Shown here in pieces: positions 26,164-35,687 of a DNA stretch of 64,000 nt. A program made the translations under genes and the position numbers. Source of the stretch: Haloarchaeobius amylolyticus (GTDB lineage Archaea; Halobacteriota; Halobacteria; Halobacteriales; Natrialbaceae); contig NZ_JANHDH010000002.1 of NCBI RefSeq assembly GCF_026616195.1, positions 186,001 to 250,000 on the forward strand, written 5' to 3'. The notes beneath the pieces are model-generated. The model saw only the letters and a program-made list of their open reading frames with translations, was not told the DNA's origin and did not search any database. Each line of letters begins with the position of its first letter. Position 1 is the stretch's first letter.

Positions 26164-29100
26164 CAGTCGTCCCCTATCGCGGTTTCGTCACCACCAGCGG
26201 CTCGCATCTCAACTTGGCTGGTGTTGGTTTCCTCATCGATAGTGATTCTGCACTCGTGGTCGGCGCCGTGAATCAGGCTTTCGTCGTGGCTGACGACGAT
26301 GACCTGTGGGACATCCCAGCTTCTGATTGTATTGAGCATTTCCTCGAGTTGGCCGACGTGGCCCTCGTCGAGGAAGGTGGTCGGTTCGTCGAGGATGAAG
26401 GGCGGGAGTTTGCCGCGGTCGCCGCCCTCGAGTTCGGCAATCAACCGGTAGATGCCGGCGCGGAGGGCGAGATTGACGATCGCTCTCTCGCCGCCGCTGG
26501 CGTTGCTCGGGTCCTCCAATTCGCCGTCATTGCGCAGGAGCTTCAGGTCGTACTGGAGGTCGCTCTTGTTCTCTACCTCGCGGATGACGACTTGCTGGTA
26601 GCTGCTGTTCTTGTAGACCTCGTCGAAGATTTCGTTCGTGTACTCACGCAGGTACCCGAGGTATTGCTCGCGAAGTTCCGACTTGGAACTGCGATAGGCA
26701 GCGAGCATCGTGTCGATCTCGCCGATGACTGCGTCTGCCCACTGGTACTGGCGTTCGTAGCGATCAATATCCGCCTTCAGGTCGCGCAGGCTCTCCAGGT
26801 CTTTCTCCAGCGATATCCGCTGGTCGCGAAGCTCCTGGATTTCCGATTCGTAGATTTCGACTTTCCCTTCCAGTTCCTCGATGCGTTCATCGAGTTTGTC
26901 GCGGTCGTCGCGCAGACTGTCGACATCGGTGTCGCCCAGTTCTTCCTCGAGAGCCTCTTTCTCACTCTCCAGGGTACTGATGCGCTGGTTCAGGTCCTGT
27001 ATTCGCTCATCACAGTGGGCGACTGTTTGCTCGTGGCGATCGATGTCGTTCTGTAGGGCGTCGATCTCGTCGTACTTGTCTTGGGCGTCACCGACGCGTG
27101 ACCGGATTTCCTCAATCTCATCGACGCGTTCCTCGGCCTCCTCGAGTGCCGCCTCTTTTTCCGCAACCGTCTCCTCCTGTGCTTCAATCTCGGCCTCCAG
27201 TTCGTCAATCGTCTCATGGACGTCCTCGATCTCGTCTTCGAGATCACCGATGTCCTCTTCCAGGTCTTCGACCTCGTCTTGGAGCGTATCGACCGTGTCC
27301 CGTTGCTCTTCGACGTCGTCGAACGCATCGAGAACCGTTTCGCCAGCGTCAACCTCTGCTTCGAGTTCTTCGACCTGCTCACTCAGTTCAGACTCCTCTT
27401 CTTCAAGCGACTCAATCTCGTCTTCCAGCTCAGAAATGAGGTCCTCCAGCTCGCTGATGTCGGACTCTAATTCGTCAACACGGTCCTTAGCGTCGTCTAC
27501 CTCGCCCTGTTTGTCGTCACGGGCGCTTCGCTTCTCCTCGAGTACCTCGTCGCGATAGTTGATTGCGTCACGAACGTCGTCGAGGAGGTCGTCGAGAGCC
27601 GTGCGTTCGTTCTCGAGGTCGGTCTTTCGATTGCGCTTCTCGTCAAGTTCCTCCCGAACGTGAGCCAGTTCGTCCTCATAGTCCTCGATTTCGTCTTCGA
27701 CATGGGACTCGTCCACGTCCTGGCCACATTTGGGACACTTGTCCTGGTCGCTGAGATTCTGTACTTCCTCGATGTCTTCTTGGAGCTGCTCTTCCCGGGT
27801 TTCCAACCCGGCAATCGATTCACTAACCAACTCGATTTCAGACGTCAGTTCATCCTGTTTCCCAGGGATACGTTCATCTCGAACCTCGGCCAGACTATCT
27901 GCGGTAATCTCCACCGCGAGAGAGTCGCCCTCCTGCTGAAGGCCCTCAACGCGACTGTGGAACTCTTCCTTTGCGGTCTCAACCTCGGACTCCAACTCCT
28001 CTAGCGCCTGCTCACGCGAATCCCGCTCATCACGCGCCGTTTCGAGGTCAGACTCGGTCTCCTGAAGTTCCTCCTCTTTGTCCTTCAGGTCGTCTCGCGT
28101 TTGTTTGAGCTCTGTCCGGACTCTGGTGAGTTCTTTGTCGGCTTCCTCGCGTTCGTCATCGAGTTCGTCGACGCGTGCTTCAACCTCTTCGCGAACGCTC
28201 TCGTCAACCGCGTCGGCCGGTGTTTCGGGGAGGAACTCTGCTGCTTTTTCGTTGCGTGCAGTAACGCGGCGCTGCAACTCGTCTTCCTCGCGAGACAGCT
28301 CCTCCTGCCTGTCCTCAAGCGTTGTCTCCTCTTCAGCGAGTTCGCTTTCAATCGACTCTAACTCGCCTTCTTCATCATCGAGGTCGCTCTCGAGACCCTG
28401 GAGGTTGTCATGGGCCGTCTCTAATTCACCGTCCCGCTTCGTGCGCTCCTGTTGCGCGTCAGTATACTCCTCTTGGACGGACTCGGCAGCGTCCTCAGCT
28501 GCAGCTGGCGTACTCAGGTCGTACTCGACGGCTTCGTCCAACTCGGTGATTCCATCTTCCAGTTCCTCGATTTCGGCGCGTTTGGCTTCGATGGCGTCTT
28601 GGGCATCTTGTTTCTCCTGCCGTTTCTCAGCCCGGGAACTCTCATCGTCCTCGATCTGGGACTTCTTCTCTTCCTTCTTTTCCAGCGTTTCCTCGTACGA
28701 CTCGATTTTCCCCTCCAGGTCGCTTCGTCGGTCATCCAGCTTGTCGATGAATTCCTCAACCTCCTCTTTCTCGCCCTCCTTCTCCTGAATCTCGTCAGTG
28801 AGATCGCTAATGTCGGCCTCGAACTGGGGCTCGTCTCGGTCGTACTTTTCTTCGAGTTGCTGTTCGGCCTTTTCTCGATAGTTCTCGTTATCGCGTCGAA
28901 TGCGCTTCGCGCCCCGTTTCGCGCCCTCCATCTTCGTGATGTACTCGTCGATTACGTCGAGGTTGAGGAGGCTGTCAATCAGCTCAGTCCGAGTGTCCGC
29001 ATCGATGAGCCGGTTGATCTCTCCCTGGCGGACGTAGACGCTGGCCGAGAAGTCGTCCTTGTCCATGCCGAGAATCTTCTGGATCTCGTCTTTGACGTTG

Positions 29101-29447
29101 CTGACTTGACTCACCGGTTCGGAAAGCGCAGGAGAGGTGAGCGTCGCGTCGGGGCCCGTACTCGTCGTATAGAACGTCCACTCAACGGTGTAGTCAACCC
29201 CGTCGATCTCGAACACCAGTTCGACGTGGGCTTTGTCTTCGCCGCGGCGGACCAAGTCATCGAGGTTGAAACTCTGATTGCCGGCGCTGGTAATATCAGA
29301 CAAGAAGAGCCCGCCGAAGATCCCCATCAGGAGGGACGTTTTCCCTGCGCCGTTGTCGCCGTGAACGAGGATCGTTCCTTCCGGGAACTCGACTGTCTGG
29401 TTCTCGTAACTGCGGATGTTCTGGAGGGTCAGTTTCTTGATTCTCAT
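26163..29447 (-). CDS. rad50: Rad50 ATPase with zinc hook
   Basis: A 1094-residue SMC-like protein. Walker A is HGDNGAGKTSLLMGI at residue about 30. A coiled coil of about 750 residues, rich in Glu/Asp/Lys/Arg, is broken at its centre by the zinc hook CPKCGQDV. The C-terminal lobe has the signature NASGGERAIVNLALR and Walker B PPFILDEPTTFLDEG. With Mre11 it forms the DNA-end-processing complex. It overlaps mre11 by 4 bases and nurA by 1. Confidence 0.95.
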   Translation of the reverse strand: MRIKKLTLQNIRSYENQTVEFPEGTILVHGDNGAGKTSLLMGIFGGLFLSDITSAGNQSFNLDDLVRRGEDKAHVELVFEIDGVDYTVEWTFYTTSTGPDATLTSPALSEPVSQVSNVKDEIQKILGMDKDDFSASVYVRQGEINRLIDADTRTELIDSLLNLDVIDEYITKMEGAKRGAKRIRRDNENYREKAEQQLEEKYDRDEPQFEADISDLTDEIQEKEGEKEEVEEFIDKLDDRRSDLEGKIESYEETLEKKEEKKSQIEDDESSRAEKRQEKQDAQDAIEAKRAEIEELEDGITELDEAVEYDLSTPAAAEDAAESVQEEYTDAQQERTKRDGELETAHDNLQGLESDLDDEEGELESIESELAEEETTLEDRQEELSREEDELQRRVTARNEKAAEFLPETPADAVDESVREEVEARVDELDDEREEADKELTRVRTELKQTRDDLKDKEEELQETESDLETARDERDSREQALEELESEVETAKEEFHSRVEGLQQEGDSLAVEITADSLAEVRDERIPGKQDELTSEIELVSESIAGLETREEQLQEDIEEVQNLSDQDKCPKCGQDVDESHVEDEIEDYEDELAHVREELDEKRNRKTDLENERTALDDLLDDVRDAINYRDEVLEEKRSARDDKQGEVDDAKDRVDELESDISELEDLISELEDEIESLEEEESELSEQVEELEAEVDAGETVLDAFDDVEEQRDTVDTLQDEVEDLEEDIGDLEDEIEDVHETIDELEAEIEAQEETVAEKEAALEEAEERVDEIEEIRSRVGDAQDKYDEIDALQNDIDRHEQTVAHCDERIQDLNQRISTLESEKEALEEELGDTDVDSLRDDRDKLDERIEELEGKVEIYESEIQELRDQRISLEKDLESLRDLKADIDRYERQYQWADAVIGEIDTMLAAYRSSKSELREQYLGYLREYTNEIFDEVYKNSSYQQVVIREVENKSDLQYDLKLLRNDGELEDPSNASGGERAIVNLALRAGIYRLIAELEGGDRGKLPPFILDEPTTFLDEGHVGQLEEMLNTIRSWDVPQVIVVSHDESLIHGADHECRITIDEETNTSQVEMRAAGGDETAIGDD

Positions 29448-30625
29448 TCTGCCACCTCCTCGGTAGTGTCGCTTTCGTCGTCGCTGAACGCTTCGTTCTG
29501 GGCCTGTTTGATGTCTTGCTCTATCTCGTCGGCAACATCGTTCTTGTTGTTCGGCAGGCCCTCGTCGCCACGAACCCGTTTGTCGATTGAGAGGGCGGTC
29601 TCGCTCAGGTCCTTGCCGGCGATCTGTTCGTCGATGATTTCGTCTGGGTTCTGAACGTCACCCTCGGGACCACCACCGAGGTCGAGTTCCTGCCGACCGC
29701 GGTCGTCCTTGACTTTGGCGACGGCGGCGCCACGGTCCATCACGGCGCTGTAGACGTCGCTAGACGTCAGGGCGGTGCGTTCGCCGCGAAGGGTCACGTG
29801 TGCGACTTTGTCCCCAAGGTCGTACTGGTCGAGCACATCGTTGAGACGACTGTGCGCGTCGCCCTCGCTAAACTCGATTGAGATTGGGGCGAACTCGCGC
29901 GTGTCCAACTCGCGCTTCCGTCGCCGAATGGAACCGTCTTCGATTTCGAGCAGACTCACGCTCCGCGGTTCTTCTTCGCTGAGACTACAGCGTTCGGTTG
30001 AACCAGCGTACCAGACCGGAACGTCGTCGACTATGTCCTCTTCCGGCTTGTGGTAGTCGCCGAGAGCAAGCGCGTCCAAGCCGATCCCGACGCGGTCGAG
30101 CACTTCCTCGGTCGAGTGGTCAGCCATGAAGTCTTCTGACCCGGGAATCGGCGGTGCGAGCAGTTGATGCATACAGAGGAGCGTGAACGCATCTGAGTCC
30201 TCGGGTGGCTCAAGGGTGAAGTCCTTCGAGTGCCAAGACGGTTTGGTGACGGAATCGATACCGTAGACGGCAACGTCGCCGCCAACTATCGTCGGTTCCC
30301 GAGAGAGGCGTTCAGCAGTCCCTGTCTCGCGAATGAGGTCGAGCCACTGTTCGTCCATCTTGCGGTCGTGATTCCCGACGATACCATAGAACGGAATGTC
30401 TGCCTCGTCGAGCTTCCGCAGCGTCTGAATGCAGCGAGTGACTTCGGGCAGCGAAGGTGTTCGACTATCGAACAAATCACCCGTATGAATGACGGCATCG
30501 ACGTTCTCGTCCACAGCGACGTCGATTGCCTGATCAAAGGCCTCTGCCATATCGTCTTTCCGTACGTCACTTCCGTACTGGCGATTCCCAAGGTGTGTGT
30601 CGCTGACATGGAGGAGCGTCGTCAT
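29444..30625 (-). CDS. mre11: Mre11 nuclease
   Basis: A 393-residue protein from the ATG at 30,625 (MTTLLHVSDTHLG). Phosphoesterase motifs are HVSDTHLGNRQYG, IHTGDLFDSR, GIVGNHDRKMDE, MHQLLAP and LALGDYHKPE, so all metal ligands look intact. It forms the nuclease subunit of the Mre11-Rad50 complex. First gene of the operon, and its promoter lies between it and the att-like repeat at 30,724. Whether the host also has a core mre11-rad50 cannot be seen from here. Confidence 0.95.
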   Translation of the reverse strand: MTTLLHVSDTHLGNRQYGSDVRKDDMAEAFDQAIDVAVDENVDAVIHTGDLFDSRTPSLPEVTRCIQTLRKLDEADIPFYGIVGNHDRKMDEQWLDLIRETGTAERLSREPTIVGGDVAVYGIDSVTKPSWHSKDFTLEPPEDSDAFTLLCMHQLLAPPIPGSEDFMADHSTEEVLDRVGIGLDALALGDYHKPEEDIVDDVPVWYAGSTERCSLSEEEPRSVSLLEIEDGSIRRRKRELDTREFAPISIEFSEGDAHSRLNDVLDQYDLGDKVAHVTLRGERTALTSSDVYSAVMDRGAAVAKVKDDRGRQELDLGGGPEGDVQNPDEIIDEQIAGKDLSETALSIDKRVRGDEGLPNNKNDVADEIEQDIKQAQNEAFSDDESDTTEEVAE

Positions 30626-30723
30626 TGATTTTGTATCAGACACAAATACATTCGCACGTGATAAGGGTTCGCGAACCAAGGCGAAAGTAAAGTTAGGATT
30701 ACGGCTCCTCCCTGAACAGGATT

Positions 30724-30780
30724 GGTGGCTCAGTATTAATCCTTCATCACAAGGGGCTGAGTGGGGGCAAGACGATTTCT
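30724..30780. repeat. att-like repeat, copy 2
   Basis: The left half (ggtggctcag, then cttcatcacaagg) is nearly identical to copy 3 and related to copy 1. The right end gacgatttct matches copy 1 (gccgatttct). It therefore has the same left-junction layout as copy 1 and separates module A from module B. It lies about 100 bases upstream of the mre11 start. Confidence 0.75.
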
Positions 30781-31261
30781 GATAATAGATTGGACAGTAT
30801 TTTGATCGTTCATCGCGGAATGAGGCCTCCGCAAACCTGTGTAAAATGTGCCGTCCCCAGCACCAAGCGGGGGCAGCTCAATGAAACCAACCGCAGTATT
30901 GCGATCCCGGATGCGCATGACGTTCCATCATTAGAGAGCAGCGCAACGTTGTTGACCTTCTGACCTCATTTGTCAAGTGATGTTTCGCGAGTACGCTCGC
31001 GCGACTAATTAGAGAAACGCTCTTTGAATCTGACCCACGACCACCAGATTTGGTAGCGAGTAAGTCACATTTCCTACGGGGTTCCTCAGTCGGGTAGTTG
31101 CGACGATATCGAATCAACAGATAGCGGTTGGTCGGATCGTTAAACTAGAATATATGAACGGCAGTTGTACCCTGGTTTCACTTTCACTCCGAATGGGTCG
31201 GCTTTTTGCTCGTGTGAAGTGAATAGCACAGAAGAGAGACAACGTTGAGAGGAGAAAAACG
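30781..31261 (+). other. mostly non-coding stretch of 481 bases
   Basis: No convincing gene. A 60-codon minus-strand frame at 30,736-30,918 (GFIELPPLGAGDGTF) might be a remnant but has no partner. A short hairpin (cgcgag, tacg loop, ctcgcg) lies at 30,986-31,001. A T-rich patch and TATA-like sequence occur before the small genes at 31,262. Base composition is low in G+C. Confidence 0.4.
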
Positions 31262-31431
31262 ATGCCCAGCTTCGACATTGAAACGGAGGAAATAACAGCA
31301 TACGACATTGGAGAGAACTATATCCTCAAGACGTACTTTGACGAGAACCAGCTGTTCAAACAACTGGAACCTACTACAACGAAGATAAATACAGATTCGA
31401 AATAACAGACGACAACCCCAAACAGGTATGA
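31262..31431 (+). pseudogene. small island gene with apparent frameshift
   Basis: The ATG at 31,262 opens MPSFDIETEEITAYDIGENY, then LFKQLEPTTT and a stop at 31,403-31,405. Shifting the frame near 31,367 gives a more protein-like continuation, GTYYNEDKYRFEITDDNPK, that ends in a TGA at 31,429-31,431. That stop overlaps the next gene's ATG (ATGA), as in genuine coupled pairs. So one base has probably been gained or lost. Family not recognised. Confidence 0.5.
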
Positions 31432-31679
31432 AAATCCTAGAAGAGTACTACTACGGACTGACAGTGGAGGATGGTGTGGAGGACTACTGCGTAGTCGTAG
31501 AGAAAAAAGCAGATTCAAACGACATACGAAGAAACTCGCTTATGAGAAAACGTAGGAGACAACACGAGACTCTCGTCATGAAAAATAAATTATTGAAAAA
31601 GAAGGCGATGGAGAAGGGCGCTATCAACTTAGAAGAATCTGGAGTCCGTGGAGAGGAATTAGTATGGAAACCTCGGTGA
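31428..31679 (+). CDS. small basic protein, unknown function
   Basis: An 83-residue protein from ATG 31,428, coupled (ATGA) to the frameshifted gene upstream. N-terminus EEYYYGLTVEDGVEDYC is followed by a very basic helical region (LMRKRRRQHETLVMKNKLLKKK). The basic part may bind nucleic acid. No family recognised. It ends 87 bases before dndC and could be part of its control, though this is only positional. Confidence 0.5.
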   Translation: MKILEEYYYGLTVEDGVEDYCVVVEKKADSNDIRRNSLMRKRRRQHETLVMKNKLLKKKAMEKGAINLEESGVRGEELVWKPR

Positions 31680-31766
31680 CCGAGGCGGGGGCATCGGTTA
31701 AAACATCGGTGCGTACAAATACCTTCAAGTGGTTTCCGCTTGGGAACACTAATAAGAGACTATAGA

Positions 31767-33251
31767 ATGAGTACCGATAATCTAGAAGTTGCGAAAACTG
31801 GACAAGAGAAAGGAGAGTCCGTTTTCGACAACCGCTCACTTGCAGATATCTACGGAGAAATACAGGACACTTACCTAGCGGATGACCGTCCTTGGGTCAT
31901 TGGGTACAGTGGCGGCAAGGACTCAACCACTGCCCTCCAGCTAATTTGGTACGCTATCGAAGATCTCCCAGAGAATAAAAGAGACAAGCCAATCCATGTT
32001 ATCTCAAGTGATACCTTAGTCGAAACTCCGAAGATTGTCAACCACATCATCTCCACTCTCGAAAATATCAACGAATATGCAGAAAAGAAAAATCTACCTT
32101 TCACGGCTCACAAGGTCACTCCCAAGGTCGACGACTCATTCTGGGTTAACCTGATTGGCCGAGGCTACCCAGCACCGAACCAGAACTTCCGCTGGTGTAC
32201 CGAACGCCTCAAAATCGACCCTGCTGACCGCTTCATCGAGAACAAAGTCTCCGAACACGGTGAAGTCATAGTCGTCTTGGGAGCACGCAAAGCAGAATCA
32301 GCCACCCGCGAGCAGGTGATGGAGATGCACAGCATCGAAAGCAGCGTGCTCTCCCGCCACAACAAGTTCGCTAACGCCTTCGTCTACACCCCCATTGAGG
32401 ATTGGATCGTCGATGACGTTTGGACGTACCTCATCCAGGCTGTCGAAAACCCGTGGGGCAAGAACAATAGAGACCTTGCAGCCCTCTATCAGGAAGCCGA
32501 CGACGAGTGCCCTATGGTGATCGATACGAAGACCCCGTCCTGCGGGAACAGCCGGTTCGGTTGCTGGACATGCACCGTCGTCTCAGAGGACAAGGCTATG
32601 CAAAACATGATCGACGAGGGCGAGGACTGGATGGAACCCTTGCTGGAGTTCCGTGACTTTCTCAAAGAAACCCAAGACCCGGAGAAGAAGCCGAAATTCC
32701 GGCAAGTAAAGGGCCGTCAACACGGCTACGTCAAGGAGAAAAACAACGGCAGCGATGGCATCATCCCCCGTGCCCACAAGTTCGAGTTCTGCAAAGATCT
32801 GCTGCGCAAGCTTCTGGAAACGCAGAAAGAAGTCAACGAGGGTCTCCCTGGAGACGAAGAGATGGAGCTGATTCGAGAGGAAGAACTCAGAGAGATTCGC
32901 CGTCTGTGGCGTGAAGAACGTGCAGACTGGGCCGACTCCGTGCCACGGATCTACAACGAGGTCATGGACAACAACCTCAACTGGGTACACGACGACCTCG
33001 GCTCCTTCGGAGAGATGGAAGCAGAAGTTCTGAAAGACATCTGTGAGGATCACGATGTACAACCAGAACTTATCAAACGCCTGCTCGACACCGAGTTCCA
33101 GCACTACGGAATGAAACGCCGGGCCTCCATTTACAGCGAGATAGACAAAGTCATGAGAGAGGACTGGCGCGATCTGGAAGAAATCGTTGCAGAGATCGAA
33201 GGAGAGGACCGGATAGAAGCCTGGCAGTACGACGGTATCGGAGGAAGCTGA
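31767..33251 (+). CDS. dndC: DNA phosphorothioation sulfurtransferase DndC
   Basis: A 494-residue protein from the ATG at 31,767. It has an ATP-pyrophosphatase PP-loop (GYSGGKDSTTALQL at about residue 50), WCTERLK, and a later CGNSRFGCWTC. The last group and the WCTERLK cysteine make the 4Fe-4S site expected in DndC. DndC activates the DNA backbone with ATP and supplies sulfur to replace a non-bridging oxygen. It heads the dndC-dndD-dndE-dndA operon, with a 9-base gap to dndD. A TATA-like stretch lies upstream. Confidence 0.95.
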   Translation: MSTDNLEVAKTGQEKGESVFDNRSLADIYGEIQDTYLADDRPWVIGYSGGKDSTTALQLIWYAIEDLPENKRDKPIHVISSDTLVETPKIVNHIISTLENINEYAEKKNLPFTAHKVTPKVDDSFWVNLIGRGYPAPNQNFRWCTERLKIDPADRFIENKVSEHGEVIVVLGARKAESATREQVMEMHSIESSVLSRHNKFANAFVYTPIEDWIVDDVWTYLIQAVENPWGKNNRDLAALYQEADDECPMVIDTKTPSCGNSRFGCWTCTVVSEDKAMQNMIDEGEDWMEPLLEFRDFLKETQDPEKKPKFRQVKGRQHGYVKEKNNGSDGIIPRAHKFEFCKDLLRKLLETQKEVNEGLPGDEEMELIREEELREIRRLWREERADWADSVPRIYNEVMDNNLNWVHDDLGSFGEMEAEVLKDICEDHDVQPELIKRLLDTEFQHYGMKRRASIYSEIDKVMREDWRDLEEIVAEIEGEDRIEAWQYDGIGGS

Positions 33252-33260
33252 AGGTACTTT

Positions 33261-35288
33261 ATGAGAATAAATAAACTGGAAATCACGGACTTTGGACCCT
33301 ATCGTGGTCCCAACGAGATCACTCTCTCATCAAGTGACGACTCTCCTATTGTCCTGTTCGGCGGGAAAAATGGGGCGGGGAAAACCACTCTGTTTGAGGC
33401 CATAGGATTCTGCCTACACGGGAAATCTTCACTCGGCCGCCGCACCGCCAGAAAGGACTACGAACAGACTATCCGAAGTAAACTCCACGAATATCCTGAC
33501 GGAAAAGCAGACGAAGCCTCAGTTCGTCTGGAGTTCGAGTACGCCCACATGGGCGAAGTTGACCACTACTCGGTCGAACGCTCTTGGCGAGACAGAGGTA
33601 AGAGCATCGTCGAGAACCTGGAGGTTCGGAGAAACGGGCAGATACCCTCTGAGCTGAACGAAGACCAGTGGCAGGACTTTCTCAAGGAACTTGTCCCGCC
33701 CGGCGTCTCACAGCTGTTCTTTTTCGATGGCGAGAAAATTCAGGAACTCGCATCCGCAGTTGAATCTGACGCCGACTTCGAGGACTCGATGTACTCCCTC
33801 TTAGGTTTGGACCTAGTCGAACGGCTGGACACTGACCTCTCCATCTACATCTCCCGCAAGTTGGATGAAAGCGGGGTCGAAGGTATCAAAAACGAACTCG
33901 AAGAACTCAGAGAAGAACGAGTCGAGTTTGAGCAGGAACTCAAAGACCTCCAGCAGGAGAAGGAGGAGAAAAAAGAGAGGCTGCAGGAACTGGATTCAAA
34001 GATCGAAAACAAAGAAGCCAAAATCGCTCAGGAAGGTGGATCATATGCCGAAAAGCGGGGAGAGCTGAAAGAACGTCGGGCAGAACTCAAAGCCAGTATT
34101 GAACAACGCGAGGACCAGATCCGGGAAATCGCCATGGGTGCATACCCGTTTACCCTGGCACCCGATCTGTGTGAGGCCGTAGTTGACCGGCTCAAGACTG
34201 AGACAGAACGGCAGAACAAGGTAACTGCCAGAGACGAACTCACTGACGAACTCAACGATGTTCTCGGAGATAATGATGTCTGGCAGGAAACCGATGTTCC
34301 TGAAAACCAGATCGGGGAAGTCGCTGAACGTATCAAGCGAAAGCTCCAGGGACGTCTTGAGATCGATGACGAAGAGCCAGAACTTGCACACCAGTTCTCC
34401 GAAGCACAACGCCAGGAAATCTACTCTCTGGTGGACAAGGCCCTACACAATGTTCCGCAGCAGCTGTCAGAGGCAACTGAAGAACTGGAAGAAGAAACCC
34501 GAGAACTTCAGGAAGTAGAAACTGGCTTAGGCAAAGCACCTGATGAAGAACTCATCTCCCCGCTTATCGATGACCTCAACGAGCTGACGGAAGAGAGAGG
34601 TGCGATCAAGTCTCAGCTGGAAGAACTCGAAGAAGAGACCAGTAAGACACAGACAAAGCTCGAACGGAAAGAAAACGAGATCGAGAACAAACTGGAGAAG
34701 AAAGCCCGTGTCGAAGATGTCTCCGAACGGGCAAACCTAGCTACAGACGTACGTGACGCAGTTCAAGACTTCCGAGAACAACTTGCCAAGGAAAAACTCC
34801 GGAAACTGGAGAGCAAACTCAGTGACCGGTACATCACTCTCTCCAACAAGGGCGATTTCTACGACGAGATTGAGATAGACGAAGACACCCTTGACATCTC
34901 CATCAAGACCATCCACGGCAACAAAAAGCCGCACACCGAGCTTTCCGCGGGTGAACGACAGATATTCGCCACCTCTCTACTCTGGGCGCTAGCAGATATC
35001 TCCGACCGCCCACTTCCGTTCATCGTCGACACGCCCCTTGGACGCCTCGACAACGACCACCGGGACAACCTCATCACGCACTTCTTCCCCGAAGCAGCTC
35101 ACCAAGTCATCATTTTTTCTACCGACACGGAAATCGACGACAGCCAGTACCAGAAACTAGAGGGATACATCTCCAATGCCTACCACCTCGAATACGACGA
35201 AACAGAAGGCCGGACCATTCCCTCGAAGGGCTACTTCTGGGGCGACGATGACGAAAACCAGCAGTCCCTGGAGGAGATCACCTCATGA
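33261..35288 (+). CDS. dndD: DNA phosphorothioation ATPase DndD
   Basis: A 675-residue SMC-like ATPase. Walker A is GGKNGAGKTTLFEAI near residue 40. A coiled coil of about 350 residues lies in the middle without a zinc-hook CxxC. The C-terminal lobe has LSAGERQIFATSLLWAL and the DndD-type Walker B FIVDTPLGRLD. DndD works with DndC and DndE on target DNA. It overlaps dndE by four bases (ATGA). Confidence 0.95.
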   Translation: MRINKLEITDFGPYRGPNEITLSSSDDSPIVLFGGKNGAGKTTLFEAIGFCLHGKSSLGRRTARKDYEQTIRSKLHEYPDGKADEASVRLEFEYAHMGEVDHYSVERSWRDRGKSIVENLEVRRNGQIPSELNEDQWQDFLKELVPPGVSQLFFFDGEKIQELASAVESDADFEDSMYSLLGLDLVERLDTDLSIYISRKLDESGVEGIKNELEELREERVEFEQELKDLQQEKEEKKERLQELDSKIENKEAKIAQEGGSYAEKRGELKERRAELKASIEQREDQIREIAMGAYPFTLAPDLCEAVVDRLKTETERQNKVTARDELTDELNDVLGDNDVWQETDVPENQIGEVAERIKRKLQGRLEIDDEEPELAHQFSEAQRQEIYSLVDKALHNVPQQLSEATEELEEETRELQEVETGLGKAPDEELISPLIDDLNELTEERGAIKSQLEELEEETSKTQTKLERKENEIENKLEKKARVEDVSERANLATDVRDAVQDFREQLAKEKLRKLESKLSDRYITLSNKGDFYDEIEIDEDTLDISIKTIHGNKKPHTELSAGERQIFATSLLWALADISDRPLPFIVDTPLGRLDNDHRDNLITHFFPEAAHQVIIFSTDTEIDDSQYQKLEGYISNAYHLEYDETEGRTIPSKGYFWGDDDENQQSLEEITS

Positions 35289-35686
35289 GCCAGAAGTTCA
35301 ACCGCATCACGATAGGTAACGACGCCACCAATCGGTTGAAAATGTTGAAAGCCAACACCGGCATGACGCCGAACTACCTGTGCCGGATCGGGTTCTGCTA
35401 CTCCCTGAACGAACCACGGCCACCAAATCCGGAAGAATACGACAACGAGGGCCAGACGTTCAACCGGTACACCCTCCTCGGAGAACACGACGCACTCTAC
35501 ATGGCCCTCCTGAAGGAGCGGCTAATCCAGGAAAACAAAGATCCTGAAGAGGATTTGTACGATGAGTTCGTCGCACACCTCAACCGAGGAGTGATCAGAG
35601 TCCACGGCAACGTCAGAGACCTAACCGATCTCGAAGATTTGGTACCCGGTGAAGTGAAAGGGAAGCACGCACAACAGGAAGGATAA
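35285..35686 (+). CDS. dndE: DNA phosphorothioation protein DndE
   Basis: A 133-residue protein, as expected for DndE, with the family-like N-terminus RITIGNDATNRLKMLKANTG followed by TPNYLCRIGFCYSL. DndE binds nicked DNA and supports the sulfur transfer complex. It is coupled to dndD by a four-base overlap, and to dndA with a one-base gap. Confidence 0.92.
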   Translation: MSQKFNRITIGNDATNRLKMLKANTGMTPNYLCRIGFCYSLNEPRPPNPEEYDNEGQTFNRYTLLGEHDALYMALLKERLIQENKDPEEDLYDEFVAHLNRGVIRVHGNVRDLTDLEDLVPGEVKGKHAQQEG

Positions 35687-35687
35687 C

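Noticed and set aside
26076-27056. Plus-strand frame inside rad50
   Set aside because: Reflects the coiled-coil codon pattern of rad50 read on the opposite strand.
28078-29654. Ser- or Leu-rich plus-strand frames over the rad50 coiled coil
   Set aside because: Low-complexity complements of Glu/Asp/Lys codons; no start context or domain.
30736-30918. 60-codon minus-strand ORF (GFIELPPLGAGDGTF)
   Set aside because: Somewhat protein-like, but overlaps the att-like repeat and has no partner or conserved motif; left as unresolved rather than called.
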